This document shows, one piece after another, positions 1 through 9,080 of a stretch of 64,000 nucleotides of DNA; the first letter of the stretch is position 1; each line of letters begins with the position of its first letter. The notes below the pieces were generated by a model, which saw only the letters and a program-made list of their open reading frames with translations, did no database searches and was not told where the DNA came from. This stretch comes from Nocardia rhamnosiphila NBRC 108938. GTDB lineage: Bacteria > Actinomycetota > Actinomycetes > Mycobacteriales > Mycobacteriaceae. The position numbers and the translations under genes were made by a program. Location: positions 372,001 to 436,000 of the forward strand of contig NZ_JOAJ01000005.1 of the NCBI RefSeq assembly GCF_000720425.1, read 5' to 3'.

Positions 1-1
1 G

Positions 2-535
2 CGTATCGATATCGCGTGCGGACTGGTGCGCTCGCCGCGGGTGGTGTTCCTCGACGAACCCACCACCGGCCTGGACCCGGTGAGCCGGCAGCAGCTCTGG
101 GCACTCGTGCGCGAGCTCAAGGCCCAGGGGGTGACCATCCTGCTCACCACCCAGTACCTGGAGGAGGCGGATGCGCTGAGCGACAACATCATCGTGGTCG
201 ACAAGGGCACGGTGATCGCGGAGGGCACCGCCGATGTGCTCAAGGCGCGTTCGGGTTCGAGCTACTGCGAGGTCGTACCGGTGGATCCCGGCGATGTGCC
301 CGCCGTGGTGGCCGCGCTGTCGCCGCTGGCGGAGTGCACCGTCGCCGATTCCGCCGACCGGGTGTCGCTGCCCGCCCCCGACGGTGCCGCCACCCTGACC
401 GCCGCGCTGGCCCGGCTCACCGAGGCCGATATCGAGCTGATCGATATCGCGCTGCGGCGTCCGTCGCTGGACGAGGTATTCATCCGCCTCACCACGCGCA
501 GCGAGGAGACCGACGCGGTCGAGGTCACGGCATGA
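2..535 (+). CDS. ABC transporter ATP-binding protein, DrrA type (5' truncated)
   Basis: The reading frame is open from the left edge, so the N-terminus with the Walker A loop lies outside the window. Visible parts are the Walker B and D-loop stretch (VVFLDEPTTGLDP), a switch region reading LLTTQYLEEAD with Gln where most ABC ATPases have His (typical of the DrrA drug-export branch), and a C-terminal domain ending in a SLDEVFIRLT motif found in this family. The stop overlaps the start of the next gene in an ATGA, and two permeases follow, so this is the nucleotide-binding subunit of a multidrug or lipid-type exporter. The substrate cannot be read from the sequence. Confidence 0.93.
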   Translation, partial: RIDIACGLVRSPRVVFLDEPTTGLDPVSRQQLWALVRELKAQGVTILLTTQYLEEADALSDNIIVVDKGTVIAEGTADVLKARSGSSYCEVVPVDPGDVPAVVAALSPLAECTVADSADRVSLPAPDGAATLTAALARLTEADIELIDIALRRPSLDEVFIRLTTRSEETDAVEVTA

Positions 536-1407
536 GCGAGTCAGGCCCGGAGGCGGTAGCGAAGCGTGACCACGCAGGGCCCTCGCTCATGCCCGGCAAA
601 CACGGCATGAGTGTCCTGGTGGCCTCGCCCGCCGCACAGCCGCCGGTGCAGGACCTGGAGGTCGCACCCGGTGTGCAGTGGGCCGCGCTCAGCGAGCGTT
701 CGATCCGGGCGGCCGTGCGAGAGGGCGATCTGATTCTCGCCTTCGCCGCGCCGCTGACCTTCTTCGTCTGTTTCTATGTGCCGCTGCGGAAATCGGTGGA
801 GGCCGGCGGTGTCGACTACGCGCAGTATCTGCTGCCGCTGATCGTCGTGCACGCCATGTTCTTCAGCTCCATGTTCGCGGGAGACCGCGCGGCGCGGGAG
901 GTGGCCGGCGGTATGGGTACCCGGCTGCGGGCCATGCCGGTGGCGGCCTGGGTGCCACCGGCCGCCCGGGTTTCGGCGAATCTGGCCCGGGCGATCACCG
1001 CGATCTGCGGTGCGCTGGTGATCGGCACCCTGTTCGGGTTCCGTTTCCACGGCGTGGTCCCGGCCCTGGTGTTCCTGGCGCTGGTGCTCGGCTTCGGGGT
1101 GGCCATGATGCTGGCCACCGACGCGCTCGGTACCGCGACGGCCAACCCACAGGTGGGGGCCACGGTGCTGTTCGTACCGCAGCTGCTCCTGGTCATGATC
1201 TCCACCGGTTTCGTCCCGGCGGAGGGTTTTCCGGGCTGGATCCAGCCGTTCGTCCGCAACCAGCCCGTCTCCCAGGTGGCCGACGCACTGCGTGGGCTCG
1301 CCGACGGGCGGTATCCGGAAGGACTGCCGGTGGCCGTGGTCTGGGTCGCGGGTCTGCTGGTGGCGGGCGCGGCCCTGGCGGTATGGACGGAAAGGAAGCG
1401 GCGGTGA
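532..1407 (+). CDS. ABC transporter permease, DrrB/DrrC type
   Basis: A 291-residue membrane protein whose ATG lies in the ATGA overlap with the ATPase stop. After a hydrophilic N-terminus of about 70 residues come several hydrophobic segments and the sequence STGFVPAEGFPGWIQPFVR, the ABC-2 type permease signature shared with the next gene. It should form half of the exporter membrane pore. A later in-frame ATG near 609 is possible, because the first 25 residues look weakly conserved in character. It is translationally coupled on both sides. Confidence 0.9.
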   Translation: MSESGPEAVAKRDHAGPSLMPGKHGMSVLVASPAAQPPVQDLEVAPGVQWAALSERSIRAAVREGDLILAFAAPLTFFVCFYVPLRKSVEAGGVDYAQYLLPLIVVHAMFFSSMFAGDRAAREVAGGMGTRLRAMPVAAWVPPAARVSANLARAITAICGALVIGTLFGFRFHGVVPALVFLALVLGFGVAMMLATDALGTATANPQVGATVLFVPQLLLVMISTGFVPAEGFPGWIQPFVRNQPVSQVADALRGLADGRYPEGLPVAVVWVAGLLVAGAALAVWTERKRR

Positions 1408-2168
1408 CCGATTTCTTGGAGCAGGCGCTGGTGGAGACCGGCCGGCTACTGCGGCGCTGGAGCCGCCAGCAGGAGGTGCTGTCCACCACGCTGGTACTGC
1501 CGATCCTGCTGCTGCTCATGTTCGAACTGGTGCTCAGCCGTACGCTCGGTGTCCCCGGCGACGCGGAACCGCTGTACGGTTTCGTACCGCTGATCGCCGT
1601 CGCCGGCGCGATGTACGGCGCCATGGGCACCGGGGAATCGCTGTTCGGGGAGCGGCAGAGCGGCTTGCTGCGCCGCTTCTGGGTGTTGCCGGTGCACCGG
1701 GCCAGTGCGCTGCTGGGCAGGTTGATCGCCGAATGCGCGCGGGCCGCGGTCGCTACCCTGCTGGTGATCGTGGTCGGGGTGCTGCTGGGGCTGCGGTTCG
1801 ACAACGGCTGGGCCGGGGTGCTCGGCGTGATCGCGGTCCCGGTGATCGTGGTCGCCGGCTTCACCCCGCTGGTGGTCGCGGTCGGCGTGAGCCGGGCCGG
1901 TGGTCAGGCCGTGCAGGTGTTCGCGATCGTGGTGCTCGTCGGCATGTTCTTCAATTCCGGTTTCGTACCGCTGGAGAACTATCCCGGCTGGCTGCAACCC
2001 ATCGTGCGGGGACAACCGATGAGCTGTGCCATCGAGACCATGCGCGGCTTCCTGCTGGGCGGGCCGACCGCCACGCCCCTGGCGCAGACCGTGGCCTGGG
2101 CGGTGGGCATGATCGCGGTGTTCGGGGCGCTGGCCGTCCGCGGCTACCGCAAGGCGGCCGAGAGCTGA
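1404..2168 (+). CDS. ABC transporter permease, DrrB/DrrC type (second)
   Basis: A 254-residue membrane protein starting at a GTG inside the GTGA overlap with the previous permease stop. It has about six hydrophobic segments and the signature NSGFVPLENYPGWLQPIVRG, matching the signature in the upstream permease, so the two are paralogous ABC-2 permeases that probably heterodimerise with the DrrA-like ATPase. A hairpin follows immediately downstream, marking the end of the three-gene operon. Confidence 0.92.
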   Translation: MTDFLEQALVETGRLLRRWSRQQEVLSTTLVLPILLLLMFELVLSRTLGVPGDAEPLYGFVPLIAVAGAMYGAMGTGESLFGERQSGLLRRFWVLPVHRASALLGRLIAECARAAVATLLVIVVGVLLGLRFDNGWAGVLGVIAVPVIVVAGFTPLVVAVGVSRAGGQAVQVFAIVVLVGMFFNSGFVPLENYPGWLQPIVRGQPMSCAIETMRGFLLGGPTATPLAQTVAWAVGMIAVFGALAVRGYRKAAES

Positions 2169-2180
2169 GCTCGGGCAGAG

Positions 2181-2220
2181 AAAGGGACCGCGGGCGGGCT
2201 GCCCGGCCCCGCGGTCCTTT
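2181..2220. terminator. Hairpin terminator between convergent genes
   Basis: A GC-rich inverted repeat lies between the exporter operon and the convergent metallopeptidase gene. The left arm AAAGGGACCGCGG pairs with the right arm CCGCGGTCCTTT, with one bulged base, and the right arm ends in a short T run. The symmetric A and T flanks would suit termination from either side. Confidence 0.75.
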
Positions 2221-2253
2221 CACTGCCTGGTTACGGGTGCGCCCCCGGTGCGC

Positions 2254-4293
2254 TCACAGCTCGATGCGCTGGTCCTCGGGCAGGAAGAGCTTGTCCGCTT
2301 CCACCACACCGAATGTCCGGTAGAACTCCGCGATATTGCGGACCACCTGGTTCACCCGGAACTCGTCGGGAGAATGGGTGTCGCCGGCGAGTAGCCGTTC
2401 GGTGACCTCGGGGGTCTGCTTGGAGCGCCAGATCCGCGAATACGAATTGAACATGGTGCGGTAGTCGGGATTCGTGACACCCTGGCGCTGCTCGGCGATC
2501 CGGTAGGCGGCCAGCGCGATCTGCAGCCCGCGCAGATCGGCCAGGTTCTCGCCGACGGTGAGCGCGCCGTTCACATGCTGTTCCGGCGGCAGCCCCTCGG
2601 GGACCAGGGTGTTGTACTGCTCGATGAGCGCCTGGGATTTGGCGTCGAAAGCATCCCGGTCGGCGGGAGTCCACCAGTCGCGCTGGTTACCGTCCCCGTC
2701 GAACTTCGAACCCTGATCGTCGAAACCGTGCCCGATCTCGTGCCCGATCACCGCGCCGACCCCGCCGTAGTTCACCGCGATCTCGGCGTCCTTGTCGAAG
2801 AACGGCGGCTGCAGGAACGCGGCCGGGAACACGATCTCGTTGTTGGTGGCGGAATAGTAGGCGTTCACCGTCTGCGGTGAGGCACTCCACTCCGCCTTGT
2901 CCACCGGCTTCCCCAACCGGTCGAAGGACCGCTTCACCTCGAAATCGTTGATGGCGCGCAGGGATTCGATCAGCTTGCCGCGGGTGACCTTCAACCCGGA
3001 GTAGTCCACCCACTTGTCGGGATACCCGAGCTTGGTGCCGATCTTGTCCAGTTTCTCGATCGAGGCCCGGCGGGTTTCGGGCGACATCCAGGTGGAATCG
3101 GTGAAATTCTCCCGGTAGGCCGCCATCAGATCGTCGACCATCGCCTCGACCCGTTCCTTGGCCTCGGGCGGGAAATGCTTGTCGACGTACAGCTTGCCGA
3201 GCTGTTCGCTCAAATTGCCGTCCACCGAGCCGACGGCCGATTTCCAGAGTTCGGGCCGCTGCTTCAGCCCGGACATCAGCCGCCCGTTGAAATCGAAATT
3301 GGCGTCGGAGATCTCCTTGGGCAGCACGTTCGCATAGGTTTTGAGCACCGCGAGCTTCAGATAGTCACGCCAGATCGCGATATCGGTCGCCGCCCAGATC
3401 TTGCCCGCCTCGGTGACGAACGAGGGCTGGTTCACCACCACCTTCGCGAACAGGTCCTTGGGTCGGTCGGTGATACCGCGCAGCCACGGGTCCCAGTCGT
3501 ATTCCGGGGCCAGGGCGGTGGCCTTGTCCCAATCGAAGACGTTGTAGGTGGCCTCCGCGTCGCGGTTGCGCACATTGTCCCAGTGCGCGGCGGCGATCCG
3601 CTTCTCCAGATCCAGCAGCCGCCCCGCCACCCCGGTGGGGTCGGGCAGATCCGCGCCCTTGGCCAGGCGTTCCAGATAGGTCCGGTAACCGGCCAGTTCC
3701 TCGGCGAACTGCGGGTCGCGGTAGTACTGCTCGTCCAGGCCCAGCCCGGATTGTCCGATCGCGGGGATATGGGCCGAGGAGTTCTTCTGATCGACGCTCA
3801 CCCCGATACCGATCAGCCCGCCGATCGGCAGCCGGCCCATCACCTCGGCCAGGGCCGGCTTGTCCTTCGCGTCGTCGATCTCGGCGAACATCGACTCCAG
3901 GGGCGTCAGGCCCAGCCGCTCGATCTCGTCCAGGTCCATCCGCGCGTCGTAGAGGTCGCGGATCTGCTGGGCCTCGGTCCCGTCCTCCGGGTCGCTGATG
4001 CTCTCGATTATCTCCCGCAGCTGCTGCTGGGTGCGTTCTCCGGCCTCGCTGAACGCCCCGTAGGCGGTTTTGTCCGGCGGCAGCTGGTACTCACGCAGCC
4101 ATTTACCGTTGACGTGCCGGTAGAGATCGTCCTGGGGCCGGATCGCCGGATCGGAACCGCTCATATCGACGGTCACCAGCTTGATGGGTTGCGCCTCGGA
4201 ACAGGAGGCCAGCCACGCGGCCGCGGGCGCCAGCCCCAGCGCGACCAGGAACCCACGGCGATCGAGTACCAATCGACGATCCGATGATTTCAA
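2254..4293 (-). CDS. M13 family zinc metallopeptidase, predicted Tat-type lipoprotein
   Basis: The protein is 679 residues, the usual size for neprilysin/PepO/Zmp1 enzymes. The start is a TTG preceded at 5 nt by GGGAGAGG. It gives a leader with twin arginines (residues 12-13, DRRGF) and a lipobox LASC with Cys31, so export as a surface lipoprotein is predicted. Catalytic features are HEIGH (His518, Glu519, His522) and GENLADLRG with the third zinc ligand Glu582 and Asp586; a NAYYSATNNEI stretch typical of the substrate site precedes them. Mycobacterial Zmp1 belongs to the same family. The gene stands alone, divergent from the ribosomal cluster. A longer in-frame extension upstream lacks a signal peptide and is not used here. 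Confidence 0.93.
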   Translation of the reverse strand: MKSSDRRLVLDRRGFLVALGLAPAAAWLASCSEAQPIKLVTVDMSGSDPAIRPQDDLYRHVNGKWLREYQLPPDKTAYGAFSEAGERTQQQLREIIESISDPEDGTEAQQIRDLYDARMDLDEIERLGLTPLESMFAEIDDAKDKPALAEVMGRLPIGGLIGIGVSVDQKNSSAHIPAIGQSGLGLDEQYYRDPQFAEELAGYRTYLERLAKGADLPDPTGVAGRLLDLEKRIAAAHWDNVRNRDAEATYNVFDWDKATALAPEYDWDPWLRGITDRPKDLFAKVVVNQPSFVTEAGKIWAATDIAIWRDYLKLAVLKTYANVLPKEISDANFDFNGRLMSGLKQRPELWKSAVGSVDGNLSEQLGKLYVDKHFPPEAKERVEAMVDDLMAAYRENFTDSTWMSPETRRASIEKLDKIGTKLGYPDKWVDYSGLKVTRGKLIESLRAINDFEVKRSFDRLGKPVDKAEWSASPQTVNAYYSATNNEIVFPAAFLQPPFFDKDAEIAVNYGGVGAVIGHEIGHGFDDQGSKFDGDGNQRDWWTPADRDAFDAKSQALIEQYNTLVPEGLPPEQHVNGALTVGENLADLRGLQIALAAYRIAEQRQGVTNPDYRTMFNSYSRIWRSKQTPEVTERLLAGDTHSPDEFRVNQVVRNIAEFYRTFGVVEADKLFLPEDQRIEL

Positions 4294-4837
4294 CGAAACC
4301 TCTCCCCGATGCGGGACCCGCACCATCTCCTTGGCGAACCGGCCCCATGAGGCTACCGGCGCCCCATCCCGACGTCGCGCCGGGAGACACGGACCGGCTC
4401 GGCCCCGCGGTCGTGGCAGTCGGCAGCCGGGCTCGGGCTCCGCCGGGATTCCGAAGTGACAACGCGACGGATCGCAGCGGCCAAGCGCGTGCGGTCGTCT
4501 GTCCATAGATCGGCGACCATTGAGCACTTACAGTGATGTGAGCCTGCCCAGGCCGGTCGAGGCGCGACCGCATGCACGTTCTGTCTATTCCGGATGGTCC
4601 GCCCGCGCGCCGGAGGCGCGCAAATCAACACAGCCCCCGATTTCGGTTTGAGCTGCGGGTTCGCTATCCTTGACCGGTTGCCTGCGGGCCCGGTGCCCGC
4701 GATTCGGCCGCGAACCCCCGGTGGTTGATCGTCGAGATCGTAGAGAACCGCTGGTAGGCGTGCGTTCGGATGGCGACAGACCATGCCCGTCGGGTCGGCA
4801 ATCCGGCGTGCTTATCGTCCAGGTCGAGGAGGCTGAA
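4294..4837. promoter_or_regulatory. Divergent intergenic region with candidate rplN promoter
   Basis: This is 544 nt between the metallopeptidase start and rplN, with no convincing gene. A possible actinobacterial -10 element TATCCT lies at 4665-4670, with a weak -35-like TTTCGG at 4641-4646 (18-nt spacer). This would give an rplN leader of roughly 160 nt. The rplN ribosome binding site GAGGAGG is at 4826-4832. The promoter assignment is a weak pattern match. Confidence 0.35.
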
Positions 4838-5206
4838 GTGATTCAGCAGGAGTCGCGGCTGCGCGTCGCCGACAACACGGGTGCCAAGGAGATTCTCTGC
4901 ATCCGCGTTCTCGGTGGTTCGTCGCGCCGCTATGCCGGTATCGGCGACGTCATCGTCGCCACTGTGAAAGACGCCATCCCCGGCGGCAACGTCAAACGGG
5001 GTGACGTCGTGAAGGCCGTCGTGGTGCGCACCACCAAGGAACGGCGCCGTCCGGATGGTTCCTACATCCGTTTCGACGAGAACGCCGCCGTGCTCATCAA
5101 GGCGGACAACGACCCGCGCGGCACCCGCATCTTCGGCCCGGTCGGGCGCGAGCTGCGCGACAAGAAGTTCATGAAGATCGTTTCGCTGGCCCCGGAGGTG
5201 CTCTGA
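4838..5206 (+). CDS. rplN: 50S ribosomal protein L14
   Basis: Exactly 122 residues, the universal L14 length, starting at GTG with GAGGAGG five bases upstream. It carries hallmark L14 sequence: [13 protein letters not shown] near the N-terminus and [24 protein letters not shown] at the C-terminus. L14 sits at the 50S interface contacting L19 and 16S rRNA helix 14. It is the first gene of the spc operon and is followed one base later by rplX. Confidence 0.98.
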   Translation: MIQQESRLRVADNTGAKEILCIRVLGGSSRRYAGIGDVIVATVKDAIPGGNVKRGDVVKAVVVRTTKERRRPDGSYIRFDENAAVLIKADNDPRGTRIFGPVGRELRDKKFMKIVSLAPEVL

Positions 5207-5207
5207 C

Positions 5208-5525
5208 ATGAAGGTGCACAAGGGCGATACCGTGCTCGTCGTCTCGGGCAAGGACAAGGGAGCCAAGGGCAAGGTCATCCAGGCCTTCCCGAAGGACAAC
5301 CGGATCCTGGTCGAGGGCGTGAACCGGATCAAGAAGCACGTCGCGAACTCCGCGAACCTGCGTGGCGCCTCCTCCGGCGGCATCGTGACCCAGGAAGCGC
5401 CCATCCACGTGTCCAACGTGATGGTCGTCGACTCGGACGGTAACCCGACCCGGATCGGCTACCGCACCGACGAAGAAACCGGCAAGCGGGTTCGGATCTC
5501 CCGTAAGAACGGGAAGGACATCTGA
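5208..5525 (+). CDS. rplX: 50S ribosomal protein L24
   Basis: A 105-residue protein with an N-terminal KOW motif ([21 protein letters not shown]) that binds 23S rRNA and initiates 50S assembly. The start is ATG one base after the rplN stop, and rplE begins one base after its stop, so the three are translationally coupled. Confidence 0.98.
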   Translation: MKVHKGDTVLVVSGKDKGAKGKVIQAFPKDNRILVEGVNRIKKHVANSANLRGASSGGIVTQEAPIHVSNVMVVDSDGNPTRIGYRTDEETGKRVRISRKNGKDI

Positions 5526-5526
5526 T

Positions 5527-6090
5527 ATGACCACCACCGAGAAAGTGCAGCCCCGGCTCAAGCAGCGCTACCGTGCCGAGATCAAGGACGCGCTGAACAA
5601 CGAGTTCAACTACGCCAACGTCATGCAGATCCCGGGCGTGGTCAAGGTCGTGGTGAACATGGGTGTCGGCGACGCCGCCCGGGACGCGAAGCTGATCAAC
5701 GGCGCGGTCGACGACCTGGCCCTGATCACCGGCCAGAAGCCGCAGATCCGCAAGGCCACCAAGTCCATCGCGCAGTTCAAGCTGCGTGAGGGTATGCCGA
5801 TCGGCGCCAAGGTCACCCTGCGCGGCGACCGGATGTGGGAGTTCCTGGACCGCCTGGTCTCGATCGCCCTGCCCCGTATCCGCGACTTCCGCGGCCTGTC
5901 GCCCAAGCAGTTCGACGGCAACGGCAACTACACGTTCGGCCTGAGCGAGCAGTCGATGTTCCACGAGATCGATGTGGACAAGATCGACCGTCCGCGCGGT
6001 ATGGACATCACCGTTGTCACCACCGCGACCAACAACGAAGAAGGCCGTGCCCTGCTGAAGCACCTCGGCTTCCCGTTCAAGGAGAACTGA
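5527..6090 (+). CDS. rplE: 50S ribosomal protein L5
   Basis: A 187-residue protein of normal L5 size, with the conserved [10 protein letters not shown] segment, [22 protein letters not shown] and the C-terminal [19 protein letters not shown] region. L5 binds 5S rRNA and the P-site tRNA in the central protuberance. It lies tightly between rplX and rpsN. Confidence 0.98.
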   Translation: MTTTEKVQPRLKQRYRAEIKDALNNEFNYANVMQIPGVVKVVVNMGVGDAARDAKLINGAVDDLALITGQKPQIRKATKSIAQFKLREGMPIGAKVTLRGDRMWEFLDRLVSIALPRIRDFRGLSPKQFDGNGNYTFGLSEQSMFHEIDVDKIDRPRGMDITVVTTATNNEEGRALLKHLGFPFKEN

Positions 6091-6093
6091 GAC

Positions 6094-6279
6094 ATGGCCA
6101 AGAAAGCACTGATCAACAAGGCCAACCGCAAGCCGAAGTTCGCTGTCCGCGCCTACACCCGCTGCCAGCGTTGCGGCCGGCCGCACGCCGTGTACCGCAA
6201 GTTCGGCCTGTGCCGCGTGTGCCTGCGCGAAATGGCGCACCGCGGCGAGCTGCCGGGCGTGCACAAGAGCTCCTGGTGA
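6094..6279 (+). CDS. rpsN: 30S ribosomal protein S14, zinc-binding type
   Basis: A 61-residue S14 of the short zinc-ribbon type, with cysteines 24, 27, 40 and 43 (CQRC and CRVC). It ends in [11 protein letters not shown], the standard C-terminus of this type. Normally rpsH follows at once; here a strong hairpin and about 11.9 kb of unrelated sequence intervene. The last roughly 39 nt, including the stop, are repeated near 17802-17840. Confidence 0.98.
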   Translation: MAKKALINKANRKPKFAVRAYTRCQRCGRPHAVYRKFGLCRVCLREMAHRGELPGVHKSSW

Positions 6280-6282
6280 GCT
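6244..6282 (+). repeat. Left copy of 39-bp direct repeat (rpsN 3' end)
   Basis: This copy forms the end of rpsN, its stop codon and three following bases. It matches 17802-17840 at 35 of 39 positions, and the last 21 positions are identical. Both copies are read in the same frame and encode GEL-P-x-VHKSSW. The two copies bracket the block that interrupts the ribosomal operon, resembling the flanking duplication left by integration or recombination at a gene 3' end. Confidence 0.85.
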
Positions 6283-6315
6283 GACGCACCGGTTCGTCCG
6301 GCGCGCACACTCGAA

Positions 6316-6346
6316 CGAGGACCCGAGTCGACGACTCGGGTCCTCG
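6316..6346. terminator. Strong hairpin after rpsN
   Basis: A perfect 15-bp inverted repeat, 6316-6330 (CGAGGACCCGAGTCG) with 6332-6346, lies 37 nt after the rpsN stop. It has no U tract, as is common for actinobacterial terminators. It would separate transcription of rplN-rpsN from everything downstream. Confidence 0.75.
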
Positions 6347-6516
6347 GCGTGTTCGGCTGCCGGCCGCTTCTCGGATCCCGATCCGGTCTGGCACACTTGC
6401 TCGATGGTTACCGTGCTTTCGACTGCTGTCCCGACGGGGTTCGTCACAGTGGGCCGGATCGCGGCTCGGCTCGGTTGACCGGCCCCGGCCGATAAGGCGA
6501 TCGCCGAGGTGATGAC

Positions 6517-7761
6517 ATGGACAGCTCCGGGCCGAGTCGAGACGATATCGCCTCCGTACTGAAAGATCTGAGCCCCGGAATGCTGGAGGCCAGAGCACTG
6601 GCTCGGCGTTTGAATCGAATTGTTTCGGAAATGGGCGAGGGCATTTCCGAGACGCTCTATCGCAGGGCGAGTGAGGCGGCGCGGCAAGGCGACCATCATT
6701 TGATCTTGGCCGACTCGAACAACAACCGGGTACTCGGAATGCTTTTACGGCAGGGGCCACCCGCCGCCCCCTCACGGATGACACGTCCGGATATCGGGTT
6801 GCCCGGTAATCCACGGCAGCTGCGGGACGCCTGGGAAAATCTCTCCTCATCCGACAGGTCGGAGCTTTTCCATTTGGATCCTTTTCTTGGGAACCGGGGC
6901 GGAATTCCGGCGGCAGACCGAGATTTCTACAACCGCCGCAATTTGGATGCGCTTCTACGGGAAGCAAAGGAAGCGAAGGATCGGCCGCGCGTCGAAAATT
7001 ACGCCGGAATAAAGGCGATCCTGGACGAACCCGGGCTTTTCCTCACCCACATCGACAGCGATGGAGGGCTGGCGTTCTCGCGGGGCAATCCGGATTTCTC
7101 CCGTAATAACGCCATACTGCTGCAACCTGCTCACCGACCTGAATTCGTGCTCTCCTACGCGAGATCGATCACAGATCAGTTGCAGCAGGTCGCGCGGCTC
7201 GTCGCACCCAATTCCAGCACGGCGGTGAGCTACTGGGGTGGCTACAATCAGCCCGAGTCCATGGTGCAGGCGATATTCCCCCAGCCGGCCCAGGCCGGTG
7301 CTGCCGGAGTGCGCGATTATCACGAAGGTCTGCGCGCCAGCCATGAGGGGGCGCCCGCGCACACCACCACGGTCGGCCATTCCTACGGGAGTGTCCTTGC
7401 CGCCGAGTCGGCCGGTCGAGGGGCGACGCTGCATACCGACGATGTCGTTTTCATGGGCAGTTGGGGAACGGGCGCGGATCATGTCGGCGATTTGAGACTT
7501 GCCGGCGTTTCGCCGGAGAACAATGGCGATCATGTATTCGCGACCATTGCGTCCAGCGACTTCGTGAAACTGATGCCGGATACACACGGCCGATTACCGA
7601 CAGACCCGGCATTCGGTGCGACGGTGTTCGGCTCCACGCCGTTGATCCCTGACCATTGGAACCAGTGGGACCATTCAGCGGAAGCATATCTGCACTCCGA
7701 TAACCCGGCGTCGAGAAATATCGGTCTCATCATCACCGGGCACGGCAGCCTGGTGGCATGA
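6517..7761 (+). CDS. DUF1023-type alpha/beta hydrolase
   Basis: A 414-residue protein. The C-terminal half contains a nucleophile elbow TVGHSYGS (Ser289) in an alpha/beta-hydrolase context, with GSWGTGADH and a late ITGHGS segment that could supply the catalytic His. This arrangement is typical of the DUF1023 family, which in actinobacteria often sits with WXG100-like or secreted partners. The N-terminal half is helical and charged. Codon use is less GC-biased than in the ribosomal genes (many AAT, ATT and GAA codons), suggesting later acquisition. The 178-residue gene 44 nt downstream is a likely partner. The substrate is unknown. Confidence 0.8.
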   Translation: MDSSGPSRDDIASVLKDLSPGMLEARALARRLNRIVSEMGEGISETLYRRASEAARQGDHHLILADSNNNRVLGMLLRQGPPAAPSRMTRPDIGLPGNPRQLRDAWENLSSSDRSELFHLDPFLGNRGGIPAADRDFYNRRNLDALLREAKEAKDRPRVENYAGIKAILDEPGLFLTHIDSDGGLAFSRGNPDFSRNNAILLQPAHRPEFVLSYARSITDQLQQVARLVAPNSSTAVSYWGGYNQPESMVQAIFPQPAQAGAAGVRDYHEGLRASHEGAPAHTTTVGHSYGSVLAAESAGRGATLHTDDVVFMGSWGTGADHVGDLRLAGVSPENNGDHVFATIASSDFVKLMPDTHGRLPTDPAFGATVFGSTPLIPDHWNQWDHSAEAYLHSDNPASRNIGLIITGHGSLVA

Positions 7762-7805
7762 TTGCCCGCCCGGGCGCGGCCGGAAAACAATGAGAGGAGG
7801 CCGAA

Positions 7806-8342
7806 ATGAATATCGAACCGACGCAGATGAAGGCGCGGGAACAGCTGTATCGGCACTTCCTGCGCACACTGCGTATGCTTCCGGCAGGGTCGGCGTTATC
7901 GCTTTCGCATCCCGAGCTTCCGCAGGCGCGACTGCATTCGGGAGTGGTCCTGCCCGTCGACGACTCCGCCGGCCGGGTCGATGCCGAGTTCTTCGATATT
8001 GCGTACTGGCTCGTCGCGGCAACACCCGGGGCAGAGAGCCGATACTTCGATTCGATCGTGCGGGCCTGGGAACGATTCGGATGGCCGACTCGCGCCGATC
8101 GCGATTTCCGGCCACGGGCGGCCTATACCCGCACTCCGGACCACGTCGGTTTTTCCGTGCAGGAGAGTGTGGACGGATTCGTGAGTCTTTCCGGTTCGAC
8201 CGCTCCGTTCGCGGTCGGGTCGGCTGCCGGCCCCCCGTTCCCGGAGTTGATCGAACACCCGCTCATCACACCGGAGGTGCCGCCGAAGGGAAGTTCCGGC
8301 GGCGCAACGGATCCGCTGACCGGCCGGGCCCACCCGCGATAG
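7806..8342 (+). CDS. Uncharacterised protein next to DUF1023 hydrolase
   Basis: A 178-residue protein preceded by GAGAGGAGG eight bases or so before the ATG. It has no signal peptide or membrane segment. It is a compact alpha/beta-looking domain with a WPTRADRDF segment, a TPDHVGFSVQ strand and a VSLSGSTAPF ending, followed by a disordered tail of about 35 residues. I do not recognise a named family. Its close spacing behind the hydrolase gene suggests a functional pair, possibly hydrolase and inhibitor or immunity factor, but that is inference only. Confidence 0.65.
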   Translation: MNIEPTQMKAREQLYRHFLRTLRMLPAGSALSLSHPELPQARLHSGVVLPVDDSAGRVDAEFFDIAYWLVAATPGAESRYFDSIVRAWERFGWPTRADRDFRPRAAYTRTPDHVGFSVQESVDGFVSLSGSTAPFAVGSAAGPPFPELIEHPLITPEVPPKGSSGGATDPLTGRAHPR

Positions 8343-8672
8343 CGCGACGGCGCCGAGGGCGGCTGTCCGACGCGCAGCAAACCGCGACGAGCGCATGCCG
8401 TGCCTGTGCACAAAGGATGGCTTCGCCTTTCGATGTGGGCGACGGTGGGTCTCGCCCCGGGAACAGCGCTCGGCGCGAGCCGGTAGGTGAGCTCGCGAGC
8501 GAGCCGAGCCGTTCCGTCGGATGTCGCCGGCAGCCGTCTCCGCGATCGGAGCGGCGGATGGGCTTCCGTGGACGTCGTAGCGGTAGCTATTGCGGCATAG
8601 TCGAATTCGTTCCCAAGCTCGAGGAGAACCGGAAAAATCGGGCGCGGGTGGCGTCGGTTAGTATCGGCGATT
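8343..8672. other. Intergenic stretch with candidate -10 element
   Basis: I see no convincing gene in these 330 nt. Near the right end, TAGTAT at 8659-8664 fits the actinobacterial TANNNT -10 consensus. It lies only 8 nt before the GTG at 8673, as expected for a leaderless transcript. Confidence 0.35.
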
Positions 8673-9080
8673 GTGAGGCAAATCGCGCGTGCGCCGCAGC
8701 TGCTGCGGGTGCTCGTGCTCGTTTTCGCCGCGGTGGTGCTGACGCTCGAGGTTCGCGACGGCCAGATGGTCGATCCGCGGGAAACCACCTATGTCTCGCT
8801 TGTGTCCTTCCTTGTCGCGGAGAGGAATTCGGTCGAGGCCGAGGACGAACGGCCCGGCGAATCCGGCGGGCAGTCCGTGCACTGCCGCTACGCCTGCGCA
8901 CGTGCCGCGGTACCGCGTCCCCGGCTGGACGACCTGTGGCCGGTTGCGCTGATCCTCATGGGTCTCGTTGTGGGACTCCTGGATTACGCGCGCCGCGCCT
9001 CGCCGCGGGTGCTACCGGCGTCCGGTCCGGCCGCGACGGGAGAAGAGACTTTGCTGCGTCTGTGCGTCTGCCGGAGATGA
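8673..9080 (+). CDS. Small predicted membrane protein, leaderless start
   Basis: A 135-residue frame beginning with GTG 8 nt after a TAGTAT -10-like element, so probably translated from a leaderless mRNA. It contains two hydrophobic segments (LLRVLVLVFAAVVLTL near residues 10-25 and LWPVALILMGLVVGLLDYA near 89-107) separated by an acidic loop with two cysteines. No family is recognised. It is short and isolated and could be spurious. Confidence 0.4.
   Translation: MRQIARAPQLLRVLVLVFAAVVLTLEVRDGQMVDPRETTYVSLVSFLVAERNSVEAEDERPGESGGQSVHCRYACARAAVPRPRLDDLWPVALILMGLVVGLLDYARRASPRVLPASGPAATGEETLLRLCVCRR

Noticed and set aside
4294-4527. N-terminal extension of the M13 peptidase to a start at 4527
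   Set aside because: It is Pro/Arg-rich, would bury the Tat lipoprotein signal, and the TTG at 4293 has a well-placed ribosome binding site.
4670-4837. A longer rplN start giving 178 residues
   Set aside because: The GTG at 4838 has an excellent GAGGAGG and yields exactly the universal 122-residue L14.
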